Source: Puniceibacterium antarcticum (lineage in GTDB: Bacteria > Pseudomonadota > Alphaproteobacteria > Rhodobacterales > Rhodobacteraceae). From it: 64,000 bases of DNA. A program made the position numbers and the translations under genes. The DNA is taken from assembly GCF_002760615.1 (NCBI RefSeq), contig NZ_AWWI01000182.1:62001-126000 (forward strand), given 5' to 3'. The notes beneath the pieces are model-generated. The model did no database searches. It was not told where the DNA came from and saw nothing but the letters and a program-made list of their open reading frames with translations. Below are positions 36,339 through 44,925 of the stretch, piece by piece; position 1 is the first letter of the stretch; every line of letters starts with the position of its first letter.

Positions 36339-39300
36339 TCTGTTTCTCCCCTTCCGGGTCAAAGAACACCGGGCTGACAATCGTTGCCTTGACGGTGGTG
36401 CCGTCAAGTTTGGTGAAGTCCAGCACCTCCCCCATGCGATCCGGCCCGTTCAGCACCAGCCCCATGGCGATGCCCTTGTTCAGCGTCGGCGAATGATAGG
36501 TCGAGGTGACGCGCCCCTGCGTGTGGCGCTGCTGGTTCAGGTTCTTGCCCGCAGCAACCGCCAGAGCGCCATCCTGCAGAACCGAGCCATCCACCGTTTC
36601 AAGACCCACCAGCTGCCAGCGGGCCGGGTCTGTCATGTGGCTGCGGGCATGGGCTCGTTTGCCAAGGTAGTCGGCCTTTTTCTTCGAAATGGCCAAGGAC
36701 AGGCCCAGATCCTGCGGGATCACCGTGCCATCGGTTTCATCACCGATCATGATGAACCCCTTTTCGGCCCGCATGATATGCAGCGCCTCTGTGCCATAGG
36801 GCGTCGCATTCCATTCGGCGCCGTCCGCGTGCAGCCTGCTCCACAGGGCGAGGCCCTGCGAGGCTGGAACGGCGATTTCATAGCTCAGCTCACCGGAAAA
36901 AGAGATGCGGAAGATCCGCACCGGGAAACCACCCAGCGTACCCTCGACCCATTGCATGAAAGGCAGCGTTTCGCGGCTGACATCCATCCCGCCAAGCTTT
37001 TCCAGCAGCTTGCGCGCATTGGGGCCGACGACCGCGATCTGGGCATAATGTTCGGTGACATTCGCGCACCAGACCTTGTAATCCCACCATTCGGTCTGCA
37101 GCCATTCCTCCATATGGGCATGGATCCGTTCGGCCCCGCCGGTGGTGGTGTGGCACAGCCAGGTGTCGTCGGACATCCGCGCCACAACGCCGTCATCCAT
37201 GAGGAATCCGTTTTCGGTGCACATCAGCCCATAACGGCATTTGCCCACCGGCAGGGTCGACATCATGTTGGTGTAAAGCATGTCAAGGAATTTGCCCGCA
37301 TCCGGACCCTTCACGATGATCTTGCCCAAGGTTGAAGCGTCGAGCAGACCAAGACTGTCACGGGTCGCCGTCACCTCGCGGTGCACAGACTGTTCGACAG
37401 TCTCACCCGCGCGCACAAAGCTGTAGGGGCGGCGCCACTGGCCCACAGGTTCCCAGTTGACGTCATGCGCCTCGTGCCAGGAGTGCAGCGGGGTCTGGCG
37501 CACGGGCTGGAAAATCTCGCCCCGCGCCTGACCCGCGATAGATCCCATGGAAATCGGCGTATAGGGCGGGCGGAAGGTGGTTGTGCCAACCGCTGGGATC
37601 GCTTCACCCAACGCTGCAGAAAGCGTCGCCAGGCCGTTGATGTTGCTCAGCTTTCCCTGATCCGTCGCCATGCCCAGCGTGGTATAGCGCTTGGCATGTT
37701 CGACCGATTCATAGCCCTCTTGCGCGGCAAGCTGGATATCGGACACTTTCACATCGTTCTGGAAATCAAGCCAGGCCTTGGAACGCAACGCGACAGTGGC
37801 ACCCTGCGGCATCAGCCAGACCGCCATGATCGCCGCTTCCGCCTCGGCCACAGCCTTGGGCAGGACGGTGCTTCTGGGCTGGTGCCCGGCGGCACTGGCG
37901 GCAGAGGACCCCGCCGTTGTGGCATCGGTCAGCGTTGCGCCAAGATGCATATGGCCGTTGGCCGCCCCCGCCGGGATGACAAAAGGCGCGCCGTCATGGC
38001 TGGTCGGCGCCTTGGCAAGGTCCGGACGGAAAAAGACGTTTGTGTCGTCCCAGGTCAGCTTGCCGCCACAATGGGACCACAGGTGCACCACCGGCGACCA
38101 GCCGCCGGACATCGCCACCGCATCGCAGGGGATGACATCCAGCACGCCGCCCTCACCCGCCTGCGCACAGATCGCAACGCCGGTGACCTTGCGGCTGCCT
38201 TTGACCTTGGCAATCGCGCGGCCCTTCAGCACCTTGATCCCCAGCGCCTCGGCCTGCGCCATCAGCGCGCCGCCGCCATTCTGGCGCGCGTCGATGATCG
38301 CGGGCACGGTCAGCCCGTGTTCGTGCAGGCAGATCGCGGTGCGATAGGCATCATCGTTGTTGGTGACCACAACGGTGCGATCCCCGATCGACACGCCATA
38401 GTTCACCACGTAATCGCGCACGGCCGAGGCCAGCAAAACCCCTGGCACATCATTGCCCGCAAAGCTGAGCGGGCGTTCGATGGCCCCGGTCGCGGTCACG
38501 ATCTGCTGCGCGCGGATGCGCCACAGCCGGTGACGCGGTCCCGGCGTTTCGGGCGCGTGATCGGTCAGGCGTTCATAGCCCAGCACATAGCCGTGGTCAT
38601 AGACGCCCGCGCCCATGGTGCGCAGACGCAGGGTGACGTTTTCCATCGCCTCAAGCGCCTGAACCGTGTCGCTGATCCAGACCGCGGCAGGCTTGCCGTC
38701 AATCTCGCCGCCATCAACCGGCGTGCGACCGCCCCAATGGGCGTTCTGTTCCAGCAGCAGCACCTGCGCGCCCGAGCTCGCCGCCGTCAGCGCGGCCTGC
38801 AGACCGGCAACGCCGCCGCCCAAGACCAGCACATCGGTGAAGGCGTAGAAATGTTCGTAGGTGTCGCCGTCCACCGTTTCCGCATCCGGTGCCGCACCAA
38901 GGCCGGCAGAGCGGCGGATGAAGGGTTCATAGACATGCTTCCACAACGGGCGCGGATGGATGAACATCTTGTAGTAGAACCCGGCGGGCAGAACGCGGCT
39001 GAGATGGGTGTTGATGCCGCCGATGTCGAACTGCAGGCTGGGCCAGTGGTTCTGGCTGCTCGCGGTCAACCCGTCGAAGAGTTCGGTCGTGGTGGCGCGC
39101 TGGTTGGGTTCGAACCGCGCGCCCTTGCCCAGATTGACCAGGGCATTGGGTTCTTCCGCGCCACTGGCGACGGGACCACGCGGGCGGTGGTATTTGAAAC
39201 TGCGCCCCATCATCAGCTGACCATTGGCCAGCAGGGCCGAGGCCAAAGTATCCCCCGCAACGCCGCGCATATGCTGGCCGTTGAACTGGAACTTCACCTG

Positions 39301-39348
39301 TTTGGAGCGGTCGGTCAGGCGGCCGCCGGTGGCAAGACGGGTGCTCAT
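36331..39348 (-). CDS. soxA: Sarcosine oxidase subunit alpha
   Basis: A 1005-residue subunit. It has an N-terminal ferredoxin-like fold domain (FQFNGQHMRGVAGDTLASALLANG), an NAD-binding Rossmann domain (VLVLGGGVAGLQAALTAASSG near residue 175), and a C-terminal folate-binding aminomethyltransferase domain (from about residue 600; LLDASTLGKIIVKGPDAGKFLDMLYT). With SoxBDG it oxidises sarcosine to glycine, transferring the one-carbon unit to tetrahydrofolate and making hydrogen peroxide. The true start is MSTRLATG at 39348; the frame is open beyond it. Confidence 0.96.
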   Translation of the reverse strand: MSTRLATGGRLTDRSKQVKFQFNGQHMRGVAGDTLASALLANGQLMMGRSFKYHRPRGPVASGAEEPNALVNLGKGARFEPNQRATTTELFDGLTASSQNHWPSLQFDIGGINTHLSRVLPAGFYYKMFIHPRPLWKHVYEPFIRRSAGLGAAPDAETVDGDTYEHFYAFTDVLVLGGGVAGLQAALTAASSGAQVLLLEQNAHWGGRTPVDGGEIDGKPAAVWISDTVQALEAMENVTLRLRTMGAGVYDHGYVLGYERLTDHAPETPGPRHRLWRIRAQQIVTATGAIERPLSFAGNDVPGVLLASAVRDYVVNYGVSIGDRTVVVTNNDDAYRTAICLHEHGLTVPAIIDARQNGGGALMAQAEALGIKVLKGRAIAKVKGSRKVTGVAICAQAGEGGVLDVIPCDAVAMSGGWSPVVHLWSHCGGKLTWDDTNVFFRPDLAKAPTSHDGAPFVIPAGAANGHMHLGATLTDATTAGSSAASAAGHQPRSTVLPKAVAEAEAAIMAVWLMPQGATVALRSKAWLDFQNDVKVSDIQLAAQEGYESVEHAKRYTTLGMATDQGKLSNINGLATLSAALGEAIPAVGTTTFRPPYTPISMGSIAGQARGEIFQPVRQTPLHSWHEAHDVNWEPVGQWRRPYSFVRAGETVEQSVHREVTATRDSLGLLDASTLGKIIVKGPDAGKFLDMLYTNMMSTLPVGKCRYGLMCTENGFLMDDGVVARMSDDTWLCHTTTGGAERIHAHMEEWLQTEWWDYKVWCANVTEHYAQIAVVGPNARKLLEKLGGMDVSRETLPFMQWVEGTLGGFPVRIFRISFSGELSYEIAVPASQGLALWSRLHADGAEWNATPYGTEALHIMRAEKGFIMIGDETDGTVIPQDLGLSLAISKKKADYLGKRAHARSHMTDPARWQLVGLETVDGSVLQDGALAVAAGKNLNQQRHTQGRVTSTYHSPTLNKGIAMGLVLNGPDRMGEVLDFTKLDGTTVKATIVSPVFFDPEGEKQNV

Positions 39349-39412
39349 GTCTTCAGACCTCTGCACTTGGGGGGAAGTTGGGGTTTTGCGTATCTGGCAA
39401 AGACAAGACGGA

Positions 39413-39742
39413 TCATGCGAAGCTCCGCCATGTCCAGCCGGGGCGCTTTGCGCTGATGGCATCGCGAATGTTCTGCGGCGGCTCAGAGGTCTGCGCGCTG
39501 TAGGTGCCGAACACTTCGAGCGTGACAGTGCAGCGCGCGGCATGGAACCACTTGCCGCAACCCTGGGCGTGGCGCCAGCGTTCGAAATGCACGCCCTTGG
39601 GGTTTTCGCGCTGGAACAGATAGCCCTCAAAGGCTTCGTCGGAACTCTCGGGGCCAAAGCGCGTCAGATGCGCCTCTCCTCCGCCGTGCAGTTCGGTTTC
39701 CTCGGCTTTGACGCCGCAATAGGGGCAGGTGAGGATTAGCAT
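39413..39742 (-). CDS. soxD: Sarcosine oxidase subunit delta
   Basis: A 109-residue zinc-binding subunit. It shows LTCPYCGVKAEETEL at the N terminus, FERWRHAQGCGKWFHAARCTVT in the middle and a typical YSAQTSEPP segment. The Cys and His residues hold the zinc. It lies between soxB and soxA, with 64 bases to soxA and 100 bases, containing two hairpins, to soxB. Confidence 0.94.
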   Translation of the reverse strand: MLILTCPYCGVKAEETELHGGGEAHLTRFGPESSDEAFEGYLFQRENPKGVHFERWRHAQGCGKWFHAARCTVTLEVFGTYSAQTSEPPQNIRDAISAKRPGWTWRSFA

Positions 39743-39780
39743 GACATCGGATCCCTTTGCGCGGAGATTTGGGGCTGGGA

Positions 39781-39828
39781 CCAAGAGTTTTCTGAAAACT
39801 CTTGGCAAAATCTTTCTGAAAGATTTTG
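39781..39828. repeat. Two tandem AT-rich hairpins inside the sox operon
   Basis: CCAAGAGTTTT-CTG-AAAACTCTTGG (39781-39805) is followed at once by CAAAATCTTT-CTG-AAAGATTTTG (39806-39828). Both stems are perfect, with 11 and 10 pairs, and have identical CTG loops. They fill most of the soxB-soxD gap and could lower expression of the distal genes or protect the soxB transcript. Confidence 0.75.
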
Positions 39829-39842
39829 GACGGAAGGCACCC

Positions 39843-41090
39843 TCAATGCGCCACCCCCGCCGCCACGGATTCATCAATGAACCGCCCCTCGCGGAACCGT
39901 TCCAGCCCAAAGGCGGCGGCCAGCGGGCCGGGCTCGCCTTGGGCGATCATCTCGGCCGTGGCCCAGCCGGAACCGGGGATCGCCTTGAAGCCGCCCGTGC
40001 CCCAGCCGCAGTTGATGAAACAATTGCCCAGCGGGGTTTTCGACAGGATGGGCGAACGGTCGCCGGTCACATCGACGATCCCGCCCCACTGGCGCAGCAT
40101 CTTGAGCCGCGACAACATCGGAAAGGTCTCGATCAGCGAGCGCACAGTTTCCTCGATATGCTGGAAAGATCCGCGCTGGGTGTAGTTGTTGTAGCCGTCC
40201 GTGCCGCCGCCGATGACCATCTCACCCTTGTCGGATTGCGACATGTAGCCATGCACCGTATTTGCCATGATCACCACATCCATCGCGGGCTTGATCGGCT
40301 CAGACACCAGCGCCTGCAACGCGACCGATTCGATCGGCAGGCGGAACCCGGCCATCTCGGCCAGCACCCCGGAATGGCCCGCAACGACGATGCCAAGCTT
40401 GTCACAATCGATCTCGCCCAGCGTCGTACTGACCCCGCGCACCTTCCCGCCGTCAGAGCGCACGCCCGTCACCTCGCATTGCTGGATGATGTCCATGCCC
40501 ATGTCGGAACAGGCCCGCGCATAGCCCCAGGCCACCGCATCATGGCGCGCCGTGCCGCCGCGCGCCTGATAGAGCGCGCCCAGCACCGGATAGCGCGGCC
40601 CGTCCAGACGGATGATCGGGCACAGCTCCTTGACCTTTTGTGGCCCGATGAACTGCGTGTCGACCCCCTGCAGCGCATTGGCATGGGCCGTGCGCTCATA
40701 GCCGCGCACCTCGTGATGGGTCTGGGCCAGCATCAGCAGACCCCGGGGGGAAAACATGACGTTGTAGTTCAGGTCCTGACTCATCGTCTCGTACAGCGAA
40801 CGCGCCTTTTCATAGATCGCCGCCGACGGATCCTGAAGATAGTTCGAGCGGATGATCGTCGTGTTGCGCCCGGTGTTGCCACCGCCCAGCCAGCCTTTTT
40901 CCAGGATCGCGACATTGCGGATCCCGTGATTTTTGCCAAGGTAATAAGCCGTGGCAAGACCATGCCCCCCCGCGCCGACGATCACCACGTCGTATTTCTT
41001 CTTGGGCGTGGCCTTGCGCCAGGCGCGCTCCCATCCGGTGTGGTGGCGAAGCGCCTCTCGGGCGATGGCAAAGGTGGAATAGCGTTTCAT
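39843..41090 (-). CDS. soxB: Sarcosine oxidase subunit beta
   Basis: A 415-residue FAD-linked catalytic subunit of the DAO family. The dinucleotide motif is VVIVGAGGHGLATAYYLG (near residue 36). It has KGWLGGGNTGRNTTIIRSNYL, where the family's covalent FMN site region begins, and GLYNNYTQRG-like and CGWGTGGFKAIPGSG motifs near the end. It oxidises the N-methyl group of sarcosine. First gene of soxBDAG; the start is the ATG at 41090 (MKRYSTFAIAREAL), the usual family N terminus. Confidence 0.96.
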   Translation of the reverse strand: MKRYSTFAIAREALRHHTGWERAWRKATPKKKYDVVIVGAGGHGLATAYYLGKNHGIRNVAILEKGWLGGGNTGRNTTIIRSNYLQDPSAAIYEKARSLYETMSQDLNYNVMFSPRGLLMLAQTHHEVRGYERTAHANALQGVDTQFIGPQKVKELCPIIRLDGPRYPVLGALYQARGGTARHDAVAWGYARACSDMGMDIIQQCEVTGVRSDGGKVRGVSTTLGEIDCDKLGIVVAGHSGVLAEMAGFRLPIESVALQALVSEPIKPAMDVVIMANTVHGYMSQSDKGEMVIGGGTDGYNNYTQRGSFQHIEETVRSLIETFPMLSRLKMLRQWGGIVDVTGDRSPILSKTPLGNCFINCGWGTGGFKAIPGSGWATAEMIAQGEPGPLAAAFGLERFREGRFIDESVAAGVAH

Positions 41091-41184
41091 GGCACTCGAT
41101 TCTGATCCACGGGGAGCTTTGGCGATATGTGGACCGGTGCACGTCTTTGCCCACGGCTGCAACCGTCACAACATCGCACAGTTG

Positions 41185-41204
41185 CGACATGCGTCACGAT
41201 GTCG
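41185..41204. promoter_or_regulatory. Inverted repeat in the soxB/ccmI divergent promoter region
   Basis: CGACAT-N8-ATGTCG lies 95 bases before soxB and 73 bases before ccmI. It could be an operator for the sarcosine oxidase operon. No regulator gene is adjacent. Confidence 0.35.
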
Positions 41205-41276
41205 GGTATTTGCCCTTTTGTCGCGCGCGCCCACAGATTAGGTATCCCTCAGATCGATTACGGTTGAGGAGACCGC

Positions 41277-42530
41277 ATGACACTTTTCTGGAGCCTCTGC
41301 GCCGCGCTGGCGCTTGCGATGACCGCCCTCTTGCTGACGGCGCTGCTGCGCGGGCGGCGCGACACCGGCCCGGTGCAGGCATTTGACATGCGCGTCTACC
41401 GCGACCAGCTGCGCGAGGTCGAACGCGACCTCGCCCGTGGCACAATCAGCGCCGAAGATGCAGATCGTCTGCGCGCCGAAGTGTCCCGCCGCCTGCTGAG
41501 CGCGGATGCCAGCGTGCGGGGCGACACCGGGGATGTGGCCCAGCCACGCGGCGTCGCGATCGTGGCCGCCGTGCTCATCGCCGCATCGCTGCTTGGGGGG
41601 GGCTACTGGCTTTACTCCCGGCTCGGTGCGCCCGGCTATGGGGACCTTGGCCTGAAGGACCGGATTGCCGCCGCCGACCAGGCGCGCGAAAACCGCCCAA
41701 GCCAGCAAGAGGCTGAAGTGCAGGTCCCAGACACCACGCCCCCCGATGCCCCGGCCGAATATGCCGAACTGGTGACCCGGCTGCGCGGCGCCGTGGCCGA
41801 ACGCCCCGACGATCTGCAGGGCCATGTCCTGCTCGCCCGCAGCGAGGCGGCGCTTGGCAATTTTGTCAATGCCTACAAGGCGCAGGAACAGATCCTGCGA
41901 CTCAAGGGTGATACGGCCACCGCCAAGGATTACGCTGACCTTGCCGACATGATGGTGCTGGCGGCAGGCGGCTATGTCTCCCCTCAGGCCGAAGCCGCGC
42001 TGGACGCCGCCATGTCGCGCGATCCGCAGAACGGCGTTGCGCGCTACTATGGCGGGCTGATGCTGGCCCAGACCGGGCGCCCCGATGCAGCCTTCCGCCT
42101 CTGGGACAACCTTCTGCGCGAAAGCAGCGCCACTGACCCTTGGGTTCCGCCGATCACCGGCCAGATCGAGGAGATGGCCCTGCGCGCCGGCGTCACCGGC
42201 TACCGCCTGCCCGAAACCGCCCTGCCCCTGCCGCAAACGGCCACACCGCTGCCTGGCCCCAGCCAGCAGGACATGCAATCCGCCGGCGACATGACGCCAG
42301 AACAGCGCACACAGATGATCCAGGGCATGGTCGCACGCCTCTCCGACCGGCTCGCCACCGAAGGCGGCACACCGCAGGAATGGGCCCGTCTGATCGCCGC
42401 CTATGGCGTGCTGAACAATCAGGCACAGGCCATTGCGATCTGGGACAATGCCAAACAGGTCTTCGACGGCAATGAAGAGGCGCTGAAGATCGTGCGCGAA
42501 GGTGCCACCAACGCCGGGATCGCCCAATGA
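41277..42530 (+). CDS. ccmI: Cytochrome c biogenesis protein CcmI
   Basis: A 417-residue protein with two membrane helices (about residues 3-24 and 94-112) flanking a cytoplasmic loop with VYRDQLREVERDLARGTISAEDADRLR, the CcmI/CycH hallmark. A periplasmic TPR domain follows (AEYAELVTRLRGAV...QGHVLLARSEAALG). CcmI chaperones apocytochrome c to the heme lyase CcmFH. It lies apart from the ccmABCDG cluster. The ATG has GAGGAGA upstream. Confidence 0.93.
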   Translation: MTLFWSLCAALALAMTALLLTALLRGRRDTGPVQAFDMRVYRDQLREVERDLARGTISAEDADRLRAEVSRRLLSADASVRGDTGDVAQPRGVAIVAAVLIAASLLGGGYWLYSRLGAPGYGDLGLKDRIAAADQARENRPSQQEAEVQVPDTTPPDAPAEYAELVTRLRGAVAERPDDLQGHVLLARSEAALGNFVNAYKAQEQILRLKGDTATAKDYADLADMMVLAAGGYVSPQAEAALDAAMSRDPQNGVARYYGGLMLAQTGRPDAAFRLWDNLLRESSATDPWVPPITGQIEEMALRAGVTGYRLPETALPLPQTATPLPGPSQQDMQSAGDMTPEQRTQMIQGMVARLSDRLATEGGTPQEWARLIAAYGVLNNQAQAIAIWDNAKQVFDGNEEALKIVREGATNAGIAQ

Positions 42531-42547
42531 TCGCGCCCACGCCCAGA

Positions 42548-42610
42548 CTTCACCTGTCTCAAAATATCCCGGGGGGAGTCCGCAGGACGGGGGGCGGCGC
42601 CCCCCTGCCA
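42548..42610. repeat. Copy C of the CCCGGGATATTT-family intergenic repeat
   Basis: CTTCACCTGTCTCAAAATAT, then CCCGGGGGGAG and a GGGGGGCG...CGCCCCCC stem. It fills the gap between ccmI and ruvX. Unlike most copies, the conserved AT part faces the preceding gene's stop and the hairpin faces away. Confidence 0.75.
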
Positions 42611-42633
42611 CGCGGCACAAAGGCAGACCGCCC

Positions 42634-43125
42634 ATGATCGTGGAAGCCATCGACGACTTCGCCCCCCTGCTGCCCCGCGGCAGGCCCATCCTTGGCCTCG
42701 ACCTTGGCGAAAAGACCATCGGCGTTGCCACCTCCGACGGGATGCTCTCGGTCGCAACCCCGCTTGAAACCATCCGGCGCAAGAAATTCACGCTGGACGC
42801 AGCCCGCCTGCAGGACATCATCGCCGGGCGCGACGTGGCCGGCATCGTGCTGGGTCTGCCGCGCAACATGGACGGATCTGAAGGCACCCGCTGCCAGTCG
42901 ACGCGCGCTTTCGCACGCAATTTCGAACGGCTCTGGCCCGGGCCGATCACCTATTGGGATGAACGCCTCTCCACCGTCGCCGCAACCCGCGCCCTGCTCG
43001 AAGCGGACACCTCGCGCAAGCGCCGCGCCGAGGTGATCGACCACGTCGCCGCCTCCTACATCCTTCAGGGCGTTCTGGACCGCATGGGCCATATCCGCCG
43101 GCAGCAAACAGGTGCTGAAACATGA
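42634..43125 (+). CDS. ruvX: Pre-16S rRNA nuclease / Holliday junction resolvase-like RuvX (YqgF)
   Basis: A 163-residue YqgF-family RNase H-fold nuclease. It has the catalytic start ILGLDLGEKTIGVATSD (Asp near residue 26), VLGLPRNMDGSEG, YWDERLSTVAATRALLE and a closing VIDHVAASYILQGVLD with its acidic residue. E. coli YqgF processes the 5' end of 16S rRNA. The ATG at 42634 follows AAGG; the upstream frame is repeat sequence. It overlaps the DUF1289 gene by four bases (ATGA). Confidence 0.93.
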   Translation: MIVEAIDDFAPLLPRGRPILGLDLGEKTIGVATSDGMLSVATPLETIRRKKFTLDAARLQDIIAGRDVAGIVLGLPRNMDGSEGTRCQSTRAFARNFERLWPGPITYWDERLSTVAATRALLEADTSRKRRAEVIDHVAASYILQGVLDRMGHIRRQQTGAET

Positions 43126-43355
43126 CTGACGAGATCTGGACCCGCAACGAAGTCGAAAGCCCTTGCATCAAGATCTGCGTGATAGATCCCGACTCCCGCC
43201 TCTGCACCGGCTGCCTGCGCTCGATCGACGAAATCACCCGCTGGTCGAAAATGCCCCCCGAAGGCCGCCGCAGCGTCATGGCAGATCTGCCCGCCCGTCA
43301 GGGCCAGATCACCAAACACCGGGGCGGGCGCGCTGCACGGCTGAACCGCAGCTGA
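43122..43355 (+). CDS. DUF1289 cysteine-rich small protein
   Basis: A 77-residue protein with four cysteines spaced CX3CX8CX2C (residues 15-31; SPCIKICVIDPDSRLCTGC), followed by the family's LRSIDEITRWSKM. The cysteine pattern suggests a zinc or iron-sulfur site, unproven in the family. It is translationally coupled to ruvX. Confidence 0.88.
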   Translation: MTDEIWTRNEVESPCIKICVIDPDSRLCTGCLRSIDEITRWSKMPPEGRRSVMADLPARQGQITKHRGGRAARLNRS

Positions 43356-43575
43356 ACCCAAACGCCGGGGCGAAATAAGACCCAAGGCCCCGCGCGACCC
43401 CGGCCTGCAGACCGCGAACAGCCAAGCAGCTATGGCCTGCAGTGACATGCGTTCCGCACCGCGCTGCCTTTTGGAAGGCGTTGCGCACCAAAGCACTCGA
43501 ACGCACACCTCAAGGCTTGCATCCCGGCGCCCCTCTCTGCATCACAGGAAAGACACAACGCAGCAGGGATCCGCC

Positions 43576-44622
43576 ATGTTCGAAGACCTAGGGTTCGACA
43601 CCCTGACCGCCCATCAGGCGGCTGTCCTCCTTGCCCTGATGCTGGGCGCCGCCTTCGGCATTCTCGCCGAGCGCACCAAATTCTGTTTTCGCCGCAGCCT
43701 TGTGGGTGAGGATCGCAAACAGGCCATGGGCGTGTGGATGACTGCGCTTGCCGTAGCCATTCTCGGCACACAATTTGCGGTATTTCAGGGCTGGATCGAC
43801 TTTTCCGCCCACCGCTTCATGGCACAGGACATGCCCATTCTCGCCATCACCATCGGTGGCCTGCTGTTCGGCGCGGGCATGGTGCTGACACGCGGCTGCG
43901 TCTCGCGGCTGACCGTGCTGACCGCTGGCGGCAACCTGCGCGGCCTCTTCGTGCTGCTAGTCTTTGCCGTCACCGCCCATGCCACGCTCAAGGGCATCCT
44001 CGCCCCCGTCCGCACCACCCTCGGTGCCGTGACCCTGAACATGGGGGACGCGATCTCTCTCGCCGCCCTGCCCGGTGGCGCGTTGCTCTGGACCGCCCTG
44101 CTGGCGCTGGTGGCGCTTGGCATCGCCCTCACCTCACGCAACCGCCCCGGCACGCTGGTGCTCGCCGCCCTGCTCGGCGCGCTGGTGCCGCTGGCCTGGG
44201 TCGGAACGGGATTTGTGCTGTATGATGACTTTGACCCGATCGCGATGGAATCGCTCTCCTTCACCTCTTCCTATGCCGACACGCTGTTCTGGACCGTGGC
44301 CTCGACCTCGATCCCCGCAGGCTTCGGCGTCGGCCTGATCGGCGGTACCCTGCTGGGGGCTTGGATCGCATCGATGATCTTCCGCAGCTTTCGCTGGCAG
44401 GCCTTCTCGACCCCGCGCGAAACCGGCCGCTACGCTGCCGGAGCCGTCATGATGGGACTCGGCGGCGTGCTCGCCGGCGGCTGCACCGTGGGCGCGGGGC
44501 TGTCCGGCATCCCCACCCTCTCACTCGCCGCCCTGCTGGCGCTGGCCTCAATCACCGCAGGCGCTCTGGGCATGAATGCCGCCCTTGGACAGCCTGCTGC
44601 GGCGCCGCGCCTGCGACCTTAA
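43576..44622 (+). CDS. YeeE/YedE-family (thio)sulfate-type membrane permease
   Basis: A 348-residue protein with about nine helices and two family motifs: GMVLTRGCVSRLTVLTAGGNLRG (near residue 100) and MGLGGVLAGGCTVGAGLSG (near residue 300). The conserved cysteines in these motifs pass thiosulfate in the studied YeeE. The ATG at 43576 follows AGGGA; the frame is open upstream but that part looks non-coding. No TsuB/SirA-like partner gene is adjacent, so the substrate is uncertain. Confidence 0.87.
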   Translation: MFEDLGFDTLTAHQAAVLLALMLGAAFGILAERTKFCFRRSLVGEDRKQAMGVWMTALAVAILGTQFAVFQGWIDFSAHRFMAQDMPILAITIGGLLFGAGMVLTRGCVSRLTVLTAGGNLRGLFVLLVFAVTAHATLKGILAPVRTTLGAVTLNMGDAISLAALPGGALLWTALLALVALGIALTSRNRPGTLVLAALLGALVPLAWVGTGFVLYDDFDPIAMESLSFTSSYADTLFWTVASTSIPAGFGVGLIGGTLLGAWIASMIFRSFRWQAFSTPRETGRYAAGAVMMGLGGVLAGGCTVGAGLSGIPTLSLAALLALASITAGALGMNAALGQPAAAPRLRP

Positions 44623-44645
44623 CGCATCGTATAACGGCAAAGGTC

Positions 44646-44708
44646 GCATGGGGCTCTGCCCCGACCGCGCAAGCGCGGCCTCCCCGGGATATTTAAGGGC
44701 AGATGAAA
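44646..44708. repeat. Copy D of the CCCGGGATATTT-family intergenic repeat (inverted)
   Basis: A GGGGC...GCCCC stem and CCGCGC-AAG-CGCGG stem, then CTCCCCGGGATATTTAAGGG and CAGATGAAAC. It follows the YeeE gene stop, hairpin side first. With copy E it forms an inverted pair around 140 bases in the convergent gap 44623-44925, which holds no gene. Confidence 0.8.
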
Positions 44709-44849
44709 CCGGGAGTTCTGCACAAAATGGCCCGCAGCAATCGCCACGGGCCGTAGATGAAGCCGCGCTTCACCTGCCACGGTCATCGGCGTCCCCGCCT
44801 GTACCGTGCCCTCAGATAAGCAAATCTTTGTTAACAGAATCTTTCCCTG

Positions 44850-44903
44850 TTTCATCTGCCCCCAAATATCCCGGGGAGTGTGAGGGGCTGGCCCCTCACT
44901 CCG
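44850..44903. repeat. Copy E of the CCCGGGATATTT-family intergenic repeat
   Basis: TTTCATCTGCCCCCAAATAT, CCCGGGGAGTGTG and a GAGGGGC-TG-GCCCCTC stem, just after the stop of DUF3422 on the minus strand. Its 30-base core is the reverse complement of copy D with two mismatches. A GGCGCGC/GCGCGCC-like stem lies between it and the stop. Confidence 0.8.
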
Positions 44904-44925
44904 GCGCGCCCATCAGGCGCGCAAC

